DNA from: Bog-473 sp963706555
GTDB lineage: Bacteria > Actinomycetota > Acidimicrobiia > Acidimicrobiales > RAAP-2
Assembly: GCA_963706555.1 (NCBI GenBank)
Contig: OY970164.1
Span: 3,472,001-3,536,000, forward strand
Direction: 5' to 3'
Length of the DNA stretch: 64,000 bases
Part shown: positions 15,406 through 25,585 of the stretch, piece by piece
Layout: every line of letters starts with the position of its first letter
Numbering within the stretch: the first letter of the stretch is position 1
Program-made: the position numbers and the translations under genes
The notes under the pieces: generated by a model
Seen by the model: the letters and a program-made list of their open reading frames with translations, nothing else
Database searches by the model: none
Told to the model about the DNA's origin: nothing

Positions 15406-16992
15406 GTGCCTGAGGCCCTCCCTACCCTGACCGGCCGCTTGCGAACCGTAGTCGGAGTCGCCGTGGCCGTCATCGTCATGGTCGGCGTCATTCTGCGCTT
15501 CACCACCCATTCAGCGTTGTGGCTCGATGAGGCCCTGACCGTCAACCGGGCCCGGCTCCCGTTCTCGCAGATCGCCGGCTCGGTCAAACAGGACGGCGCC
15601 CCGCCGCTGTACTACTACCTGCTGCACTTCTGGATGCGTATCTTCGGCCAATCGGACCTGGGCACCCGCTCACTCTCCGGTGTGATCGGTGTGGCGTCCC
15701 TCCCCGTGGCGTGGCTGGCCGGCAATCGGTTCGGCGGGCGTGCCACGGCGTGGACCACGGTCGTCCTGCTCGCCAGCGCACCGTTCGCCGTCTTCTATTC
15801 GACCGAGGCGCGGATGTACTCGCTGGTGATCCTGCTCACAGGCTGCGGCTTCCTGGCGCTGCACCGCGCGCTGCAAACGCCCCGGCCGGGGAACCTCATC
15901 GCGACGGCGGTGGTGACGGCCGCACTGCTCTACACCCAGTATTGGGCGCTCTACCTGGTCGGAGTGGTCGGGCTCTGGCTCCTGTGGTCCGCCCTCTGGT
16001 CCCGTCACCTCGACGCGGCGGCACCGGCCTGGAAGCGGCCCTTTGCCGCCTTCTGGGCCATGGCGGCCGGGTGCGTCCTTTTCGTGCCCTGGTTGCCGAT
16101 CTTCATCTACCAGTCCCGCTACACCGGGACGCCGTGGGCGGCCCCGCCGAACTTCGCCGCCGTGATCAACGCGGTGACCGGGTTCACCTCCAATCAAGGG
16201 AGCCTGTCGATTGCCGGGACCGATCAGGGCCGCCTGCTGGCCCTCATCTATTTCGCCATGTTCGCGCTGGCGCTGTTCGGCATCGGTCGCAGCGGTCGCA
16301 TCATCGAGCTGGACGTGCGCACCCAGCCGAGGGCGCGCGGGATGTCGATCACGGTGGTCGGCACCCTCTTCGCCGCTATCGCCGGCGGGATACTCACGAC
16401 GAGCGCGTTCTCCCCCCGCTACGCCGCCGTGGTCTTCCTCCCGCTGCTCCTGCTGGTGGCGCTCGGGACCACGACCTTCCTCAGCACGCGGGTGCGCCTG
16501 GCCATCGTGGCCATCGCGGTGGTGGCGGGGTTCATCGGCGCTTTCCAGAACATCACGACACAGCGCACACAAGCCACCAAAGTTGCCGCGGTCATCGATG
16601 CGCAGGCCAAGCCCGGCGACGTCGTCGCCATGTGTCCCGACCAACTCGGACCGGCCACCTACCGGGCCGTGGCGAACCCCGGCCAGTACAAGATGGTGAC
16701 CTTCCCCCGGGGGACCGGCCCGCAATTCGTGAACTGGGTCCGTTACGGAAGCGTCGTGAAGGCGGCCAGCCCGAAGGCCTTCGCCGACAAGCTGGTGGCC
16801 GAGGCGGGGAATCACCACCGGATCTGGCTGGTGTGGCAGCCCGGCTACCAGACCTTCGGCGTCAAATGTGAGCAGGTGGCCGCGGCATTGCTCTCGCAGC
16901 CCAACATGGGTGGGCACAACTGGGTGGCACCGAACGGCGCCAAGTTCTACGAGCCGATGACCCTCACCGAGTACGCCCCGCAGCCCGGCTGA
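15406..16992 (+). CDS. Membrane glycosyltransferase of the GT39/PMT superfamily
   Basis: 528 residues, about 10-12 membrane segments. The first extracellular loop carries the acidic motif of polyprenol-phosphate-dependent GT-C enzymes, SALWLDEALTVNRARL, and then DGAPPLYYYLLHFWM, like ArnT/PMT relatives. The C-terminal 130 residues form a soluble outside domain ending in EYAPQPG. Such enzymes transfer a sugar from a polyprenyl phosphate to an acceptor on the outer face. GTG 15406 is preferred: a TACTAT -10 box lies at 15394-15399, six bases before it, with no Shine-Dalgarno (leaderless). The stop overlaps the next start (TGATG). First gene of the envelope locus. Confidence 0.85.
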   Translation: MPEALPTLTGRLRTVVGVAVAVIVMVGVILRFTTHSALWLDEALTVNRARLPFSQIAGSVKQDGAPPLYYYLLHFWMRIFGQSDLGTRSLSGVIGVASLPVAWLAGNRFGGRATAWTTVVLLASAPFAVFYSTEARMYSLVILLTGCGFLALHRALQTPRPGNLIATAVVTAALLYTQYWALYLVGVVGLWLLWSALWSRHLDAAAPAWKRPFAAFWAMAAGCVLFVPWLPIFIYQSRYTGTPWAAPPNFAAVINAVTGFTSNQGSLSIAGTDQGRLLALIYFAMFALALFGIGRSGRIIELDVRTQPRARGMSITVVGTLFAAIAGGILTTSAFSPRYAAVVFLPLLLLVALGTTTFLSTRVRLAIVAIAVVAGFIGAFQNITTQRTQATKVAAVIDAQAKPGDVVAMCPDQLGPATYRAVANPGQYKMVTFPRGTGPQFVNWVRYGSVVKAASPKAFADKLVAEAGNHHRIWLVWQPGYQTFGVKCEQVAAALLSQPNMGGHNWVAPNGAKFYEPMTLTEYAPQPG

Positions 16993-18301
16993 TGCAGCCG
17001 CACCCGGACCCTGAGCGCATTTCGGACCCGCCGGCCGGCCCGGGCCCGGGCGAACAAACGCCGCCCGGCCCGACCACGCTCGCTCCTTCCGCCCGACAGT
17101 CGCTCGCAGGACGGTTGGTCGAGCCCGCACGCGAGGCGCTCCTGCCCTTCGTGCTGGCCCGGGTGATTGTGCTCGGTGTCCTCGCACTGGCGCATTTCAT
17201 CGTGGATCGCACGGACCCGGCCCACATTGGCGTCGCCGCCCGGGTGCACGAGGGGCTCCTCGGCTGGGATGCGGGGTTCTACGAGACCATCGCACGGGTG
17301 GGGTACGGCGCCATGGGGACGCAGTCGCTCCGCTTCTTTCCGGCTGTCCCCGTCCTGACCCACGCCGTGGCGTGGTTGCCCGGCGTGGGGGATGGCGCGG
17401 CCCTCGTCGTGGTCTCCAACGTGGCCGCGTACGTGGCCACGGCCCTGCTGTACATCCTGGTTCGCCGCGAGACCGGCGACCGGCTCGGTGGCGCGGCGTG
17501 CCATCTGGTTCCTCAGTCTCGCGCCGGCCGCTTATGTCCTGGTCATGGGCTACGCGGAGTCGACCTTCCTGTGCCTGGCGATCGGCTGCTTCCTGGCGCT
17601 CCGGCCGTCGCCCGGCCCCGACCGAGCCACGGGCGCCATCCCCGACGCGGGCAGGTCCCCCCAATCGGATCTGTTCGTCGCGGTCACGCCGCCGAATTTC
17701 GTGCTGGCGGGCGTCCTGGCATTCCTGGCTGCGCTCACCCGGCCCATCGGCGTGCTGCTGGCTCTGGCCGTGGCGGTCGAACTGGTGCGGTGGTGGACCC
17801 GGCTGGGCCGCAGCCGGCGCCTGGCCGGCCTGGGCGCGACCGCCGCCCCGTTGGTCGGGCTCGCCGCCTTCGGGCTCTGGTCGCACCACGAGGTCGGCGA
17901 TTTCTGGGCTCCGCTGAGCGTGCAGTTCCAGTCGTCGCACCACGGGGCACTCGCGGACCCGTTGGTCACCGCCTACCACGACGTGCGGGGACTGTGGCAC
18001 GGGCACGTCGGAACGGCACTCCACGTGCCCTGGGTCGTGCTCGCCCTGTTCCTGCTCGTGGTGTGCTGGCGCAAGCTCCCCGCGTCCTACACGGTCTTCT
18101 CGGGCGCCGTCCTGCTCGTGGCGCTGGCGGGGGCGAACCTCGATTCGTTCGAGCGCTACGCCCTCAGTGCGTTCCCGTTGACCATGGCGGCCGCCCTGAT
18201 CTGCGGGAAGCCGATCATCGAGCGGGTGGTCGCTGGTGCTGCTCCCCGCCGCACTGGCCGCGTACGCGCTGCTGGCGTTCTTGAACATCTCGGTGCCGTA
18301 A
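16992..18301 (+). CDS. PIG-V-like mannosyltransferase, two frameshifts
   Basis: Reading through three frames gives one membrane protein of about 435 residues. Frame 1 supplies LLGWDAGFYETIARVGYG and LRFFPAVPVL, the PIG-V hallmark first loop. Near 17487 the reading must move by one base to give IWFLSLAPAAYVLVMGYAES, the family's strongest motif. Near 18235 it must move again to give LLPAALAAYALLAFLNISVP and the stop TAA. Both moves are explained by one extra G in a GG pair. PIG-V relatives add mannose from a polyprenyl donor to lipid-linked acceptors. The N-terminal 30 residues are Pro/Gly-rich. ATG overlaps the upstream stop. Gene probably intact in the organism. Confidence 0.78.
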
Positions 18302-18382
18302 GGGCGCATCCTCGGGCCGGACGGCACCGAGCCGGTATCCTGCTGACGGCCAACTGACGGCCGATCGTGACGAGAGGACAAG

Positions 18383-19915
18383 ATGCCTGACGAGGCACCG
18401 GTGGTGATTGCGGGCGCGGGGCCGGGGGGCCTGACCGCGGCCTACCAACTGACCAAACGGGGGTTACGGCCCTTGGTCCTCGAGGCCGATCCGGTCGTGG
18501 GCGGTATCAGCCGGACGGTTGTGCGAGACGGCTGGCGTTTCGACCTTGGCGGCCACCGTTTCTTCACCAAGGTGCCCGAGGTCGAAGCCCTGTGGCACGA
18601 GATCCTGCCCGAGGGCGATTTCCTCCTACGCCCGCGCATGAGCCGCATCTTCTACAAGGGCAAGTACTACGACTACCCGCTGAAGGCCATGAACGCAGTG
18701 CGCAACCTGGGCGTGTGGGAATCGACGCTGTGCGGGTTCTCCTACGTCTGGGCCCGTATCCGGCCACCGAAGCACCAGGAGAACTACGAGGACTGGCTCG
18801 TGGCCCGTTTCGGCTGGCGCCTCTACCGAACCTTCTTCAAGACCTACACCGAGCGCGTGTGGGGGGTCGAGGTGTCCGAGATGCCGGCGGACTGGGCTGC
18901 CCAGCGCATCAAGAACCTCGATCTGCGCAAGGCGGTCGTGAACGCGATCCTGCCCAAGCGGAACCAGAAGGAGATCACGAGCCTCATCGAGGAATTCCAG
19001 TACCCGAAATACGGCCCCGGGATGATGTGGGAGGTCTGTGCGGAGAAGGTGGAGGCCGCCGGGGGGACGGTGCGCCTGTCGTCGCGGCTCACCAAGATTC
19101 ATGTGGCCGACGGACGGGCGAAGTCGGTGACGTACGTGCATACCCCCGACCGTGGCGGCGACCTCGACGGTGACGGTGACATCGACGGCGCGGTGGCCGA
19201 GAAAGAGGTCGTGATCGAGCAGCCGGTCTCGCACGTGATCTCGACCATGCCGATGCGGGAGATGGTGCACACCATTACGCCGCCGCCACCCGATGAGGTG
19301 CTGGCGGCCGCCGACGGGCTGCACTACCGGGACTATCTGACCGTGGCGCTCGTCGTGCCCGAGTCACGCAGCTTTCCCGACAACTGGATCTACATCCATG
19401 CCCCCGAGGTCGAGGTGGGACGGATTCAGAACTACGGCTCGTGGTCGCCCTATCTGGTCAAGGACGGGCGCACCTGCCTCGGGCTCGAGTACTTCGTGTT
19501 CGAGGGAGACCGGCTCTGGGCGATGGCCGACGACGACCTCATCGCCCTGGCCACCAGGGAGCTCGGGGCGCTCGGCCTCGTCGAGCCCGGCGACGTCGAG
19601 CAGGGGTACGTGGTCCGGGTGCCCAAGGCGTATCCGTATTACGACTTCACGTATCAAGCCAATGTCCAGACCATCCGCAAATATTTGGAGACCGAGGCGC
19701 CTAACGTGCATCCCATCGGTCGCAACGGCATGCACAAGTACAACAACCAGGACCACTCGATGTACACGGCCATGCTCACGGTGGAGAACATGTTCGGCGC
19801 CACGCATGACATCTGGTCGGTCAACGTCGAGGAGGAGTACCACGAGGCGGGCTCGACCGGTCGCGATGCGCCGGTGCTGCCCTGGGCCCCCCGGTCCACC
19901 CTGACGACCTCGTAG
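18383..19915 (+). CDS. FAD-dependent oxidoreductase, UDP-galactopyranose mutase / amine oxidase type
   Basis: 510 residues. The N-terminal dinucleotide-binding motif VVIAGAGPGGLTAAYQLTKRG is followed by LEADPVVGGISRTVV and FDLGGHRFFTK, which line the FAD site in UDP-galactopyranose mutase and protoporphyrinogen-oxidase-like proteins. The C-terminal GRNGMHKYNNQDHSMYTAM is typical of a subgroup found in polysaccharide clusters. Likely a redox or ring-contracting step on an activated sugar, consistent with AftD needing furanose sugars nearby; substrate unproven. A -10 like TATCCT at 18336-18341 would give a leader of about 40 bases, and GAGAGGACA before ATG can serve as ribosome site. Confidence 0.82.
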   Translation: MPDEAPVVIAGAGPGGLTAAYQLTKRGLRPLVLEADPVVGGISRTVVRDGWRFDLGGHRFFTKVPEVEALWHEILPEGDFLLRPRMSRIFYKGKYYDYPLKAMNAVRNLGVWESTLCGFSYVWARIRPPKHQENYEDWLVARFGWRLYRTFFKTYTERVWGVEVSEMPADWAAQRIKNLDLRKAVVNAILPKRNQKEITSLIEEFQYPKYGPGMMWEVCAEKVEAAGGTVRLSSRLTKIHVADGRAKSVTYVHTPDRGGDLDGDGDIDGAVAEKEVVIEQPVSHVISTMPMREMVHTITPPPPDEVLAAADGLHYRDYLTVALVVPESRSFPDNWIYIHAPEVEVGRIQNYGSWSPYLVKDGRTCLGLEYFVFEGDRLWAMADDDLIALATRELGALGLVEPGDVEQGYVVRVPKAYPYYDFTYQANVQTIRKYLETEAPNVHPIGRNGMHKYNNQDHSMYTAMLTVENMFGATHDIWSVNVEEEYHEAGSTGRDAPVLPWAPRSTLTTS

Positions 19916-19931
19916 CCGTGCTCGTGCGAAC

Positions 19932-21503
19932 GTGAGCGGCACCGGCGGGCCCAGCGGCAGAGACGGGGCCGGCGGTGCGAGCGGTAGCGGCGGACCGAGC
20001 GGTCAAGAGCACGCCTCGGTCCCGAGCCAGACCCCGAGCACGGTCGAAGTGCTGGTCGAGGGGATCCCGGCCGCGGTCTCCCTGGCGCCGAGCGGCGGGG
20101 GGCTCGCCCTCGGCGGAGAGCTCCCGCTCGATGCCAAGGCCCGGCCCGGTGTCGAATCTCTGAGGGCGGGGCTCCTTCAGGCCGGTCCGTTGGCCGCTGC
20201 GGGGGTCCTGGCCAATGGGGCCAACGTCATCGTCACCGTGGCGGTGGCCCGGATCCTCTCGCCGCACTCTTACGGCGCGCTCAACCAGCTGACCGGGCTC
20301 TTCCTGATCCTCTCGATGCCCGGCTCGGCGGTCGTGGTGGCCGTGGTGCGCCGCGTCACGATGTGGTCCGACAGCGGGTCGGAGCACTTGGTGAGGCGAT
20401 GGGCCGGACGCGTCCATCGTCAAGGCTCGCTGGCCCTCGTGGCCTGGGCCGTCTTCGTCTTCGCCACCCGGCACTGGATCGCCGTGCTGCTCGGGCAGCG
20501 CAGTGGGATCGGGATCGCCGCCATCCTTACCGCGGCCGGCTTCTTCGTTCTGCTCTCGCTCGATCGCGGGTTGCTCCAGGCCCGGCGGGCCTACCGCCCG
20601 TTGGCGGGCAACCTGTTGGTGGAGGGCGGCACGCGGACCGTCGCGGTGCTGGCCCTGGTCGGTGCGGGGAAGGGTTCCTCGGGCGCGGCTGTCGGCATTC
20701 TGATCGCAGAGATGGTGACGGCCGCCCAGGCACGGTTCGTGGCGGTCCGCGCCTGGTCGACGGACGCCGACGCAGTGGCTGGCGGGGGAGCGCAGTCACG
20801 GACGCGCCTGGCGGGTTGGGTGGCCGCGGTGCGCCCGGATCCCGTGTTGGGGGGCTCGCGCCCCGAGCGGCACCGCGTGGTCATGGACCTGCTGTTCGCC
20901 TCACTCTCGCTCTCCATGGTGGCGGTCCTCCAGAACGTCGACGTGCTGGTCGTCGGGCGGGACGACTCCGTCCACAGCGGTGCCTATGCCGCCGTCTCGG
21001 TAACCAGCAAAGCGATCGTCTTCGGGGCCGTGGTCCTCGGCGGCTACCTCCTGCCAGAGGCGGCTATCCGCTGGCGCCAGGGCGGTCACGCGCTCCGGCA
21101 GCTGGCCGTGGTCCTGGTGTTGCTGTCAGTCCCGGCGGCGCTGTTGTTGGCCGTCGCGCTCGGCGCCCCCCACCTGCTGTTGGTCGAGGTGTTCCACCAT
21201 GCCTATGCATCCGCAGCGGACGCGTTGGCGCCGCTCGTGGGGGCGATGATCCTGCTGAGTATCTCGGTGGTCTTGACGATGTACCTGCTGGCGATCGGGC
21301 GGAGATGGGTGGCCGGCGTCCTCGCCGCGGGCGGGCTCGCGCTGGCCATCGCCGTGAATCTGGTCCACGGGAGGCCCCATGCCACGGCGGTGGTCGACCT
21401 GGCCGTGCAGGCGGTTGTGATGATCGTGATCCTGATCGGCTTCACCGCGATCCACCGGGTGCGCCTGCGGGCCCTGGCTGTCGCTGCTCAGGTCCCGCAA
21501 TGA
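19932..21503 (+). CDS. Polysaccharide export flippase-like membrane protein
   Basis: 523 residues with about 12-14 membrane segments and the layout of Wzx/MVF-type lipid-linked-glycan flippases. The N-terminal 75 residues are soluble and start with a Gly/Ser-rich stretch; the first hydrophobic region is AAAGVLANGANVIVTVAVAR, followed by LSPHSYGALNQLTGLFLIL, typical of the PST family. GTG start 16 bases after the oxidoreductase stop, so probably cotranscribed. It likely moves a polyprenyl-linked glycan across the membrane. Its 3' end overlaps the convergent acyltransferase by 16 bases. Confidence 0.8.
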   Translation: MSGTGGPSGRDGAGGASGSGGPSGQEHASVPSQTPSTVEVLVEGIPAAVSLAPSGGGLALGGELPLDAKARPGVESLRAGLLQAGPLAAAGVLANGANVIVTVAVARILSPHSYGALNQLTGLFLILSMPGSAVVVAVVRRVTMWSDSGSEHLVRRWAGRVHRQGSLALVAWAVFVFATRHWIAVLLGQRSGIGIAAILTAAGFFVLLSLDRGLLQARRAYRPLAGNLLVEGGTRTVAVLALVGAGKGSSGAAVGILIAEMVTAAQARFVAVRAWSTDADAVAGGGAQSRTRLAGWVAAVRPDPVLGGSRPERHRVVMDLLFASLSLSMVAVLQNVDVLVVGRDDSVHSGAYAAVSVTSKAIVFGAVVLGGYLLPEAAIRWRQGGHALRQLAVVLVLLSVPAALLLAVALGAPHLLLVEVFHHAYASAADALAPLVGAMILLSISVVLTMYLLAIGRRWVAGVLAAGGLALAIAVNLVHGRPHATAVVDLAVQAVVMIVILIGFTAIHRVRLRALAVAAQVPQ

Positions 21504-23701
21504 AGTAGGTGGTACCAGGACGGGAGGCCCTGAGCCGTGAGCGGACCCCTCGCCTGGACGGCGACGGCCGCGGCCTCGGCATGCGCCTGGCCCAATGTCA
21601 CGAGTTGGGGCAATATCCGCGTCCCCACCCACTCGCCGCCCGGAATGGTCAGGTGCACACCGTCGGCGCAGCGCACCGGCACGTTGTCGACGGAGGGCTC
21701 GAAATGACCGCCCGGGGTGAGCATCCGGCCTAGGTCGATGACCGATGCCACGCCGTTGTGACCCTTGACGGCTTCGGCGATCAGGCGATTGTCCGCTGTC
21801 ACACGTGACGGGTCGTCCTCGGGCCAGGGGGAGCCGTCTCCCTCCTCACCGGTGTCATAGGTCGGCGACGTCAAGAAGACGACGTGCGCCCCGCGTGAGG
21901 AGAGGATCGGGATCGCCTGGGCGAAGCGGGAGGCGGTCCAGCGGTCGAAGGAGGGCATGCCCTCGTACTGCCAGGACCCGTCGAGATACGTGGTCAACGT
22001 GTCGGACCGCGCCAGATAGAGGACGACATCGGGGTCGTACTGCGCGATCAGCGAGTGGTAGTCGTCGAGCAGATGTGCCGGGTCACCGACGCGGCAGGGG
22101 GAGCCGGGTGGATCCGTGTAGGTCAGCACCTTCACGCTGTCGGCCGAGGCCAGCGAACAGCCGGGGGTGCCCTCGTTCACCACCTGGACGCCGTAGCGGG
22201 GGGCGATCTGCGAAAGCCCCACGCCGAGCGTGCCGGCCATCGAATCGCCGAGCAGCAGGACCCGCACCGGATCCGCCGCCGCCGGTGCCATCGGCGGGAG
22301 GGCCTGCGGCCCCGCTCCGCTCGCGCTCTGGAAGGCGGCGGGGGTGGAGGCGATCGATGCGACGGAGGGCGCACTGAGGGGTGCGAGGAGGGGGAGGAGC
22401 ATCAAGGCGGCAACCGTCGACGGAATCGCCACCCAGGCCCGCCAACGGGAGAGGGCGCCGCGCTGAATCGGCGTCTCGACAAGGCGGTACGACGCGCCGG
22501 CCACGAGCACGATGACGAGCATCCGGCACGCGAGCAGGACGACTCCTTGGAGGTGGGTCCGGGCGGACGTCATCACGAGGAGGACGGGCCAGTACCAGAG
22601 ATACATGCCGTACGAGATCCGGCCCAGATAGGGCAGCGGGCGGGTGGAGAGCACCCGGGCCACCACGTGCCGGGGCGTCTGGGTCACGACGGCGATCACC
22701 GCGGCACCGCAGAGCGCGACGACCAGGAAGCCGCCGTGGAACGCGAAGGCCGAGGACTCCGTGACCATGCGACACATCACGATGACGCCCAACGCGCCGG
22801 CCACGCCGATCACCGAGAGGGCACGCCGGCCGAGGGCTGTCCGGACCGGCCCCCACCACTGGCAGAGGGCCGCCAGCGCGCACCCGACCAACAGCCCCTG
22901 GGCGCGGGTGTCGCTCCCGTAGTAGGCCCGGGTGACCGAGGTCGCGCCGACCGGGGTCAGGGTGGCCATCAGGAGGGCGGAGGCGATGGCGCCCACTGCG
23001 GCGATCACGGCGACCGTGACCAACTGGGTGCGCCACCGGTCTGCAGTGGCGAGTCCGCCGCCGAGGTCGGGTCCCGGGCGACGGCGGCCCACCGCCCAGA
23101 AAATGGCAAGCAGGACGAGCGGCCACACGAGGTAGAACTGCTCCTCGATGGCGAGGGTCCAGGTGTGCTGGAGCGGTGACGGATTGGACACCGTCGCGAA
23201 GTAATCCGTGTGGGCGGCGATGAAGTGCCAGTTCGCGACGTATCCCAGCGTCGACAGGGTGTCGCCGAAGAGGTCGGGGGAGCCCAGCGCCTGTGGGAAA
23301 AGGGCGGCGGCGGCGCCGACGGCGGCGAGCAGCAGGAAGAGTGCCGGCAGGAGGCGTCGGGCCCTGCGGCCCCAGAATGCGCGCAGGGCGATCCCTCCGG
23401 ACCGCTGCCACTCGGCCAGCAGGAGGGACGTGATCAGGTACCCCGACAAGATGAAGAAGAGATCCACGCCGTAGAACCCGCCGATGGCCCACGACGGTGA
23501 GGCGTGGAACAGGATCACGGCGGTGACGGCGAGCGCCCGGATCCCGTCGAGGGGGGCGAACCGGCTTCTGGTCCCGCTCGGCCCGGGCGTGGCCCCGGCT
23601 GTTGGACCGGCCGTCGAGCCGGGCTCAGCGCCGGGAGCGGGCGCGTCAGGGCCCACGCCAGTACCGGCAGTGTGCAGCACCATCCCCCCTTCCCGGTCCA
23701 A
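21488..23701 (-). CDS. Membrane O-acyltransferase with C-terminal SGNH domain (OafA type)
   Basis: 737 residues. The N-terminal acyltransferase-3 domain (about 45-400, ten membrane segments) begins APLDGIRALAVTAVILFHAS and includes GVDLFFILSGYLITSLLL and FWGRRARRLLPALFLLL; LAIEEQFYLVWPLVL is the usual later motif. After a membrane-anchored linker, the outside SGNH hydrolase-like domain (about 480-730) has the GDS block VLLLGDSMAGTLG and the DxxH pair in ADGVHLT. Together they take acyl groups from inside and place them on outside sugars. TTG 23701 is chosen because GGAGGG lies five bases upstream; ATG 23683 is an alternative. Similar to the protein at 27944. Confidence 0.9.
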   Translation of the reverse strand: MDREGGMVLHTAGTGVGPDAPAPGAEPGSTAGPTAGATPGPSGTRSRFAPLDGIRALAVTAVILFHASPSWAIGGFYGVDLFFILSGYLITSLLLAEWQRSGGIALRAFWGRRARRLLPALFLLLAAVGAAAALFPQALGSPDLFGDTLSTLGYVANWHFIAAHTDYFATVSNPSPLQHTWTLAIEEQFYLVWPLVLLAIFWAVGRRRPGPDLGGGLATADRWRTQLVTVAVIAAVGAIASALLMATLTPVGATSVTRAYYGSDTRAQGLLVGCALAALCQWWGPVRTALGRRALSVIGVAGALGVIVMCRMVTESSAFAFHGGFLVVALCGAAVIAVVTQTPRHVVARVLSTRPLPYLGRISYGMYLWYWPVLLVMTSARTHLQGVVLLACRMLVIVLVAGASYRLVETPIQRGALSRWRAWVAIPSTVAALMLLPLLAPLSAPSVASIASTPAAFQSASGAGPQALPPMAPAAADPVRVLLLGDSMAGTLGVGLSQIAPRYGVQVVNEGTPGCSLASADSVKVLTYTDPPGSPCRVGDPAHLLDDYHSLIAQYDPDVVLYLARSDTLTTYLDGSWQYEGMPSFDRWTASRFAQAIPILSSRGAHVVFLTSPTYDTGEEGDGSPWPEDDPSRVTADNRLIAEAVKGHNGVASVIDLGRMLTPGGHFEPSVDNVPVRCADGVHLTIPGGEWVGTRILPQLVTLGQAHAEAAAVAVQARGPLTAQGLPSWYHLLHCGT

Positions 23702-23807
23702 CCGACCCTCCTCCGCCGCTGCGATGCCGCCGCACCCCAGGTGATGAGTATCTCATAGGCCGGTCCAGGCCCGAATGTCGGCGCCTCACCGCGTAGTCTG
23801 CTCATCC

Positions 23808-25229
23808 ATGGTCGGGGGGGAGCGCAGCGCCGATCGCCGTCCGTGGTGGCCCTGGCTCGGGCTCTGGACCGTCGTCGGCCTCTGGATCCGGTTGGCCTCG
23901 CTCTTCGGCCCGGGCCGCACGCACCGGCCGGCCGGCGGCGACGCCTACTACTTCCACAACGCGGCGAACCTCCTCGTCGAAGGCAAGGGGTTCATCAACC
24001 CCTTCACCTATCTCACGACGCACCCGCACCACGTCGTACAGACGGCGCTCTGGCCGCCACTCTTCGTTCTCGTGTTGGCCATTCCTTCCGCCATCGGGTT
24101 GAAGACTTTCTTGGCCCACCGGGTCTGGTGCTGCATCATCGGGGCGGCGGGCGTCGCCGTCTGCGGCTACGCCGGGCGTGAGATCGGCGGGCGCCGGGTG
24201 GGGCTCGTCGCCGCCTTCATCGTCGCCGTCTACCCGAACATCTGGATGAGTGACGAGCTCGCTCTCTCCGAAGCCCTCGTGCCGGCACTCGTCGGCACCG
24301 TGCTGCTTCTGGCGTACCGCTTCTGGAAGGACCCGGGGATCAAACGGGGGATCTGGCTGGGTATCTCGCTCGGCGTGGCCATGTTGGGTCGTGACGAGCT
24401 GGCACTGCTCGTCGTCTTTCTCTTCGTCCCACTCGTCTTGCTGGCCCGGGCCCTCAGTTGGAAGCGGCGTCTGGCCGTCCTCGGCGTCGGGCTCCTCGCC
24501 ACCGGGGCCGTGGTCGCCCCCTGGGTCGGTTACAACCTGAGCCGCTTCCAGGACCCGGTCTTCATCAGCAACGGCCTCGGGGTGACCCTCGACTCGGCCA
24601 ACTGCGACAGCGTGTACAGCGGCCCGTACGAGGGGTACTGGTCCCTGCTCTGTGCGCGCACGGCGGGGGATCGCGCGATCAATCCCCACGTCGACGAGTC
24701 GGTCCAGGAGGCCGAGGCCCAGGCGTACGCGGTGCGCTACATCAAGCACCACGAGGGTCGGCTCCTCCCCGTGGAGGCGGCCCGGCTAGGGAGAGCCTTC
24801 GGCCTCTTCCATCCGCTTCAGCAGATCACGCTGGACTCGACGGTGGAGACCCGGCCGTATCACTGGGCGCTCGTCGGGCTGGCGATGTACTACGCCCTCG
24901 TGGCGCTCTCGATCGCGGGGGTGGTCATCTTGCGGCGCCGTCGCGTCCCCGTCTTCCCGTTGCTCGCCCTCGGGCTCGATGTGGTCGCGTCCGTGCTGCT
25001 CGCCTTCGGCAATACCCGCTACCGCACCACCTTCGAAGTCGCCCTCTCGCTGCTGGCCGCCGTCACGATCGAGGCGATCTGGACCCGGCTGGCCATCGCC
25101 CCCGGTCCCGATCTGGCCCCGAGCGCAGGGCACAGGCAGATGAGCGCGATGCCCGCTTCGCCGACTTCGCCGACTTCGCCGGAGTCGCCGGCGTCGCCGA
25201 CTTCGCCGGAGTCGCCGGCGTCGGGCTAG
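23808..25229 (+). CDS. Membrane glycosyltransferase (GT39/ArnT-like), paralogue 1
   Basis: 473 residues, about ten membrane segments. It has the acidic first-loop motif GGDAYYFHNAANLLVEGKGF, a conserved inside loop with AYRFWKDPGIKRG, and MLGRDELALLVVFLFVPL. The outside region carries the paired-cysteine motif C-x5-G-x2-E-G-Y-W-S-x2-C (bases 24600-24653). It ends in a Ser/Pro/Thr/Glu repeat (PTSPESPASPTSPESPASG). ATG 23808 follows the -10 box TAGTCT (23794-23799) by eight bases without a Shine-Dalgarno. It is a clear paralogue of the gene at 26360, in the opposite orientation. Confidence 0.85.
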   Translation: MVGGERSADRRPWWPWLGLWTVVGLWIRLASLFGPGRTHRPAGGDAYYFHNAANLLVEGKGFINPFTYLTTHPHHVVQTALWPPLFVLVLAIPSAIGLKTFLAHRVWCCIIGAAGVAVCGYAGREIGGRRVGLVAAFIVAVYPNIWMSDELALSEALVPALVGTVLLLAYRFWKDPGIKRGIWLGISLGVAMLGRDELALLVVFLFVPLVLLARALSWKRRLAVLGVGLLATGAVVAPWVGYNLSRFQDPVFISNGLGVTLDSANCDSVYSGPYEGYWSLLCARTAGDRAINPHVDESVQEAEAQAYAVRYIKHHEGRLLPVEAARLGRAFGLFHPLQQITLDSTVETRPYHWALVGLAMYYALVALSIAGVVILRRRRVPVFPLLALGLDVVASVLLAFGNTRYRTTFEVALSLLAAVTIEAIWTRLAIAPGPDLAPSAGHRQMSAMPASPTSPTSPESPASPTSPESPASG

Positions 25230-25585
25230 GTCCCTGTTCGCTCGAGGGTCCGGTCGTCCAGGTCCTTCCGAAGAATCGCGACCTCTTCGGCCAGTGTCCT
25301 GGTGTGGTCCTCGAGCCGGCCGATCTCCCAACTGAGCCGGACGCACACCGTGAGGAGGAACAGCACGGCGATGACCGCCAGCAGGTCCGGCGGATTCTTG
25401 ACGCCGACGTGGTGCGCGAGGGAGTTGAAGAGCCCCGGAAAGACCGCAAAGACGGCGATGGCGACCGCGACGGCCAGCCAGGTGACTGCGTACTTCTCGT
25501 GGAGATGCCGTCGGCGGGAGAGTTCGATGATCACGCTGAGCGTGATGAGTGCGCTCGCCAGAGCGATGATGTGGACTCCGGTCAC
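25226..25585 (-). CDS. DUF2304 membrane protein
   Basis: 119 residues: three membrane segments (about 3-20, 36-56 and 66-86) then a coiled-coil tail EIGRLEDHTRTLAEEVAIL. This is the DUF2304 family, nearly always next to a polyprenyl-phosphate glycosyltransferase, which it may help anchor or regulate. The GTG start overlaps the TGA of the GT2 gene (GTGA), so the two are translationally coupled. Its stop overlaps the end of the convergent glycosyltransferase by four bases. Confidence 0.85.
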   Translation of the reverse strand: MTGVHIIALASALITLSVIIELSRRRHLHEKYAVTWLAVAVAIAVFAVFPGLFNSLAHHVGVKNPPDLLAVIAVLFLLTVCVRLSWEIGRLEDHTRTLAEEVAILRKDLDDRTLERTGT